A stretch of DNA of 64,000 nucleotides. It comes from Flectonema sp. DT1601. Lineage: Eukaryota > Euglenozoa > Diplonemea > Diplonemida > Diplonemidae. Numbering within the stretch: the first letter of the stretch is position 1; every line of letters starts with the position of its first letter. Of the stretch, positions 61,041 to 64,000 are shown in pieces. The stretch covers positions 620,001 to 684,000 of the forward strand of contig OZ025818.1 in the NCBI GenBank assembly GCA_964019425.1, read 5' to 3'. A program made the position numbers and the translations under genes. The notes under the pieces are model-generated. The model was given only the letters and a program-made list of their open reading frames with translations, searched no databases and was not told the DNA's origin.

Positions 61041-61999
61041 TTATTCTATGAGTCCAGCCGCTTCTTTAATAAATTCGTCATATTTTCCAGACTCGGTGTA
61101 GTTTTCGTGGACCTTCACTGCTTTTTCATCGCCTTCAGCGAGGAGGTTTCCAAATTCAATCAATACCTTCTCTTCGTCAACGTCTTTACCGTCACCCTTC
61201 TTTTTAACAACCATCTTGTCGCCGGTGCGTTTTTTAGCTCCACCAGCTCCTCCTCCGCTTCCACCTCCTCCTCTTCCGCTTCTTACGAGTTGTGCTGCTG
61301 CTGTTTCAAAGGCATCAGTTTTACCATCAGTTTGGTACTTGCTGTGGATCTGTTTTTTTTTTACGTTAGAAAAAAAAAGTGTTTTCCTTTAGGATACAAA
61401 AAATGGTAATTACAAACCTGCTTCGCCTTCTCGTTTCCATCAGCTAAAAGTTTACCAAACTCAATCAAAACTTCTTCTTCCTCTCTCTTGGAAAGAGTTT
61501 GGTCGGTGTGGTCATCGTAGTTGCGCTGCTGTAGATATTTTTAATTTTGTAATGTTCAGACAATAGAACTTGACAATGCAGTAAAGTTTTATAAAAAAAA
61601 ATTAAAAAAATAAACATACGTGGTGGTTGTCTCCACCGAATGGTCTTCCTCCCTTTCCTCCTCCTCCACCACCGCCGCCGCCGCCACCTCCTCCTCCTCC
61701 TCCACCTCCAATATATACATTAGTTGCACGTGGTTTGTGTGTGTGGTAATCATGCTCTATATCGAATCGGACCTGCGTTTAGTTGATATTATTATTTTAT
61801 TTATTTAATTTTTTTTTAATTTTGTGGAAAAAAAAAAAAAAAAACAATTCTCAAGACATACGTAGTCTCCATTGTTAGGCCAAGAACTGTTTTTTACTTG
61901 AGAGTAGTGGAGAAAGATGTCGTGAAGACCATCATCCGACTCGATGAAGCCGTAACCTCTGTCTGCCATCCATTTTACTATTCTACCCCCGGTGGACAT
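61041..61999 (-). CDS. Cold-shock-domain RNA-binding protein with duplicated C-terminal module, 236 aa
   Basis: Four exons: 61999-61862, 61772-61620, 61528-61418 and 61349-61041 (138, 153, 111 and 309 nt, all phase 0). Residues 1-~70 are a cold-shock (OB-fold) domain with the RNA-binding motifs RGYGFIES and HDIFLHYS and the starting strand GRIVKWM. A Gly-rich stretch follows (about 20 Gly, ~68-90). Then a ~45-residue helical module occurs twice, once in exons 3-4 (EEEEVLIEFGKLLADGNEKA...) and once at the C-terminus (DEEKVLIEFGNLLAEGDEKA...), separated by a second Gly-rich, basic linker. The cold-shock and glycine-rich part resembles plant and protist RNA-chaperone proteins; the repeated module was not recognised. 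The stop codon overlaps an AATAAA (GAATAAA). An ATTCAG lies 13 nt before the ATG. Confidence 0.9.
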
Positions 62000-62228
62000 T
62001 ATGTATGTTACTGAATAACCATTATGATTATGTATTCGATATAACGGTTGATGAAAAAAACGACTGAAGCTGACAAAAAAATACACACTTTTTTTTTTTT
62101 TTTTTTATTCCTTTTTTTTTTTTTTTTTGAATGTCTCCGAAAAATGGGAGTAGTTGTGTCTGACGACACCTTAAAAAAATGCTCTTCGGATGAACCATGA
62201 TATCCTATATTATTACTTGTTTGTATTC

Positions 62229-64000
62229 TTAGCAGAATTTCCAAGCATTTCCACAGTTGACGCAGTTGACGAATGTTGTCATAGGTTCATCGGCAGATCT
62301 AGTCTGCATTTGCATATAGATTGTTTTGTTTTGCTTACATCTTCCACACCTAAACTGTCTAGTGATCGCAGGTTTGTGGTAGTCGAGACGCATAGCTTCT
62401 GTTTCGTAAGCAGTTGTTTCCTTCCTCTCTTTTTTAATATCAGGGTTCGCCATGTCAGCTGCAGTCATCGTCTTAACCAAATGATAAGGTGATGGTTTAT
62501 ACAACACTAGCTCTCTAAATTCAGCATTCTTTGGATCTTGTAAACTAGTAACAATTTGCTTAAGTTTTTTAAGTTGTTTCTCCTGATCATTTAGATACGT
62601 TACCTCGAGTTGATTAACAATAGCTCCAGCGATTTGATTGACCGAAGTCGGTTCTTTTACAATCATTTCGACTACTTTTCCGTTTGAGTCAGGTGTGGAG
62701 AGTGCGTCAACAATCTTTTGAAGAATATTGGAGCGGTAGTCTCCAGCTTTACCTTCGTGATTTAGAGAAACGAGATCATTATTTGCCGCATCTGATGCAG
62801 CAGTATTACTGGCATCAGTCGGAAGACTTTCTTCTACTGAGTTGCCTTCAACAGATACCTGAATTGACTCTTGACTTTCTACAGCCTCTGAACCTTGAGA
62901 TAATTCACCAATCAGAGGTGACTCTTCTTGTTGGGTTTCAGAAGGAATCACAGCCGCTGGTTCATTTTCCGCTTCAGGAACTTTTGAATACTCTTTTGGC
63001 ATCGGTTGTATTTCTGGTAAGTATGATTTCCAAAGTTGAACGATACATTTCGCAAGGGGTTGAAGAGGTGAGTTAATAAGTTTTACAACAGTTTTTCCAA
63101 TTCCAACATCTTTTAATTGAACGAGTGTTGGCTGTACGTATGCTAATCTCGATAGGACTTCTCTTTGTTTGCTGAGGTACTGAAGCTCGATGGCAGTTAT
63201 TAGCTCTTCGTGTAGTACTTCTAAGGTATCTGTTTTTATCGCCCTTTTTCTTGATTCCTCGTCTCTTATCATTTCTTCTCGGCCCCTCTTTATCGCTCGT
63301 GTTTCATCCGCCCTGTCAACTTCTCTCCTTTTCTTAGCGTTCAGCCTCTTCTCCTCACGCTCTTCCTTTTCTTGGGCTTTTTGCTCTTCCTTGGCTGCTC
63401 GTTCTTCTTCTTTATTTTTTTTCTGTTTGTTTGTTTGTTTTGTTTGCTTTATTTTTTTTTGTTTTTTTCAGTAGGTGACCACATACCTTTGAGGCTTTAT
63501 CTTTTCGCTTTTTTTCCTTCATGGCCTTCTTCAATCGCTTTTTTTCCTTCTTTGCATTGACTGTTGTTGTTGGTTGTTGTTATTGTTGTTGTTGAAAAAA
63601 CTTATTAAAAAGAAGAATAATAAATCAAAGTTTCAAATACATACCAACTTCATCATCACTATCAGCAGTGTCCACAGTTGTCTGAGTGTTGTTACCGTTT
63701 TCATCATCAAAACCACCGTCAAATTCGTCGAAGGCTGCCAACTCATCAGCTGTTGGGAGGGTACGTAGTTGTGCATTAGGTGCGGTTTTGAGTGAGAGTT
63801 GCATTTTTAATCCGGTTTCAAGATCTTCCTTTGCTTCGCTAATGGCTACTCGTAATTCCTCTGCCCATTCTCCGGCATCTTCAATTCGAGATTCTTCTTC
63901 TGTTTCCAGCTGTTCTTTTGTGAGTTCAGATATTTCTTCTGAATTATCTATCACAACCCATGATACGTTATAAGACTGGTAGTAATACACTAAAGTATCT
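62229..64000 (-). CDS. TFIIS-like transcription elongation factor with N-terminal extension, 5' end outside window
   Basis: Stimulates transcript cleavage by backtracked RNA polymerase II. Exons are >64000-63645, 63560-63487 and 63422-62229, with GTATGT donors and CAG acceptors; frame is kept (DSDDEV|VNAKKEKK and KASK|KKNKEEE). The last exon holds all three TFIIS parts: the N-terminal LW-type helical bundle (LSKQREVLSRLAYVQPTL...KSYL), a polymerase-binding helical domain II (GDYRSNILQKIVDAL...), and the C-terminal zinc ribbon CGRC...CVNC with the acidic hairpin RSADEP needed for catalysis. TFIIS is usually ~300 residues; here at least ~190 more precede domain I, an acidic segment (EELTKEQLETEEESR-like region, GGFDDENGNN) and a Lys/Glu-rich coiled coil. 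The first visible residues (TLVYYYQSYNVSWVVID) could be the end of a small beta-barrel, possibly Tudor-like, which is weak. Confidence 0.9.

Overview
The window is nuclear DNA of a eukaryote with compact genes, almost certainly a unicellular one. It has spliceosomal GT-AG introns, mostly 70-95 nt with GTATGT-like donors. It carries cytosolic ribosomal proteins, an ARB1/ABCF2 ATPase, an EF-2 homologue and TFIIS, and uses TAA, TAG and TGA as stops. Genes are separated by stretches full of poly(dA:dT) runs up to about 32 nt. I cannot place the species. Animal-style adhesion domains (laminin-type EGF, LamG-like, C-type lectin) coexist with a protist-like genome. Every gene I can support lies on the minus strand, so the region reads from 64000 down to 1.

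Layout in transcription order: a TFIIS-like elongation factor with a long N-terminal extension (62229 to beyond 64000); a cold-shock-domain protein with a glycine-rich linker and a duplicated helical module (61041-61999); a 26.8 kb gene for a single-pass membrane giant of 8,854 residues in four exons (31538-58359); an ARB1/ABCF2-type ABC ATPase that ends in a PDZ-like domain (25201-27568); an EF-2 paralogue with an extension of about 465 residues (20862-24617); a 2,124-residue protein with two RNase III domains, the first catalytically degenerate (12254-18702); a protein of unknown function (9731-11596); two tandem RPS27 genes (9173-9589 and 8437-8853); RPL15 (7497-8181); an EF-hand/PH-like protein (5361-7184); and a secreted S10 serine carboxypeptidase running off the left edge (1-805).

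Accessory DNA is limited. A 1.4 kb element with inverted repeats of about 186 bp (1281-2688) carries a CCHC zinc-knuckle ORF. Two small dispersed repeat pairs lie at 2.7-4.5 kb, and an 87-bp tandem array lies inside the RNase III gene. No tRNA, rRNA, CRISPR array or virus-like element could be supported.

The translation-related genes (RPL15, two RPS27, ABCF2, EF-2 paralogue) are loosely clustered, but this is not an operon. The most unusual content is at domain level: ABCF2-PDZ, a C-type lectin domain split by a LamG-like domain and itself set inside another, and the RNase III protein without visible helicase or PAZ. Splice joins were read by eye. For every multi-exon gene contained in the window, the joined length is a multiple of three and the junctions keep the reading frame.
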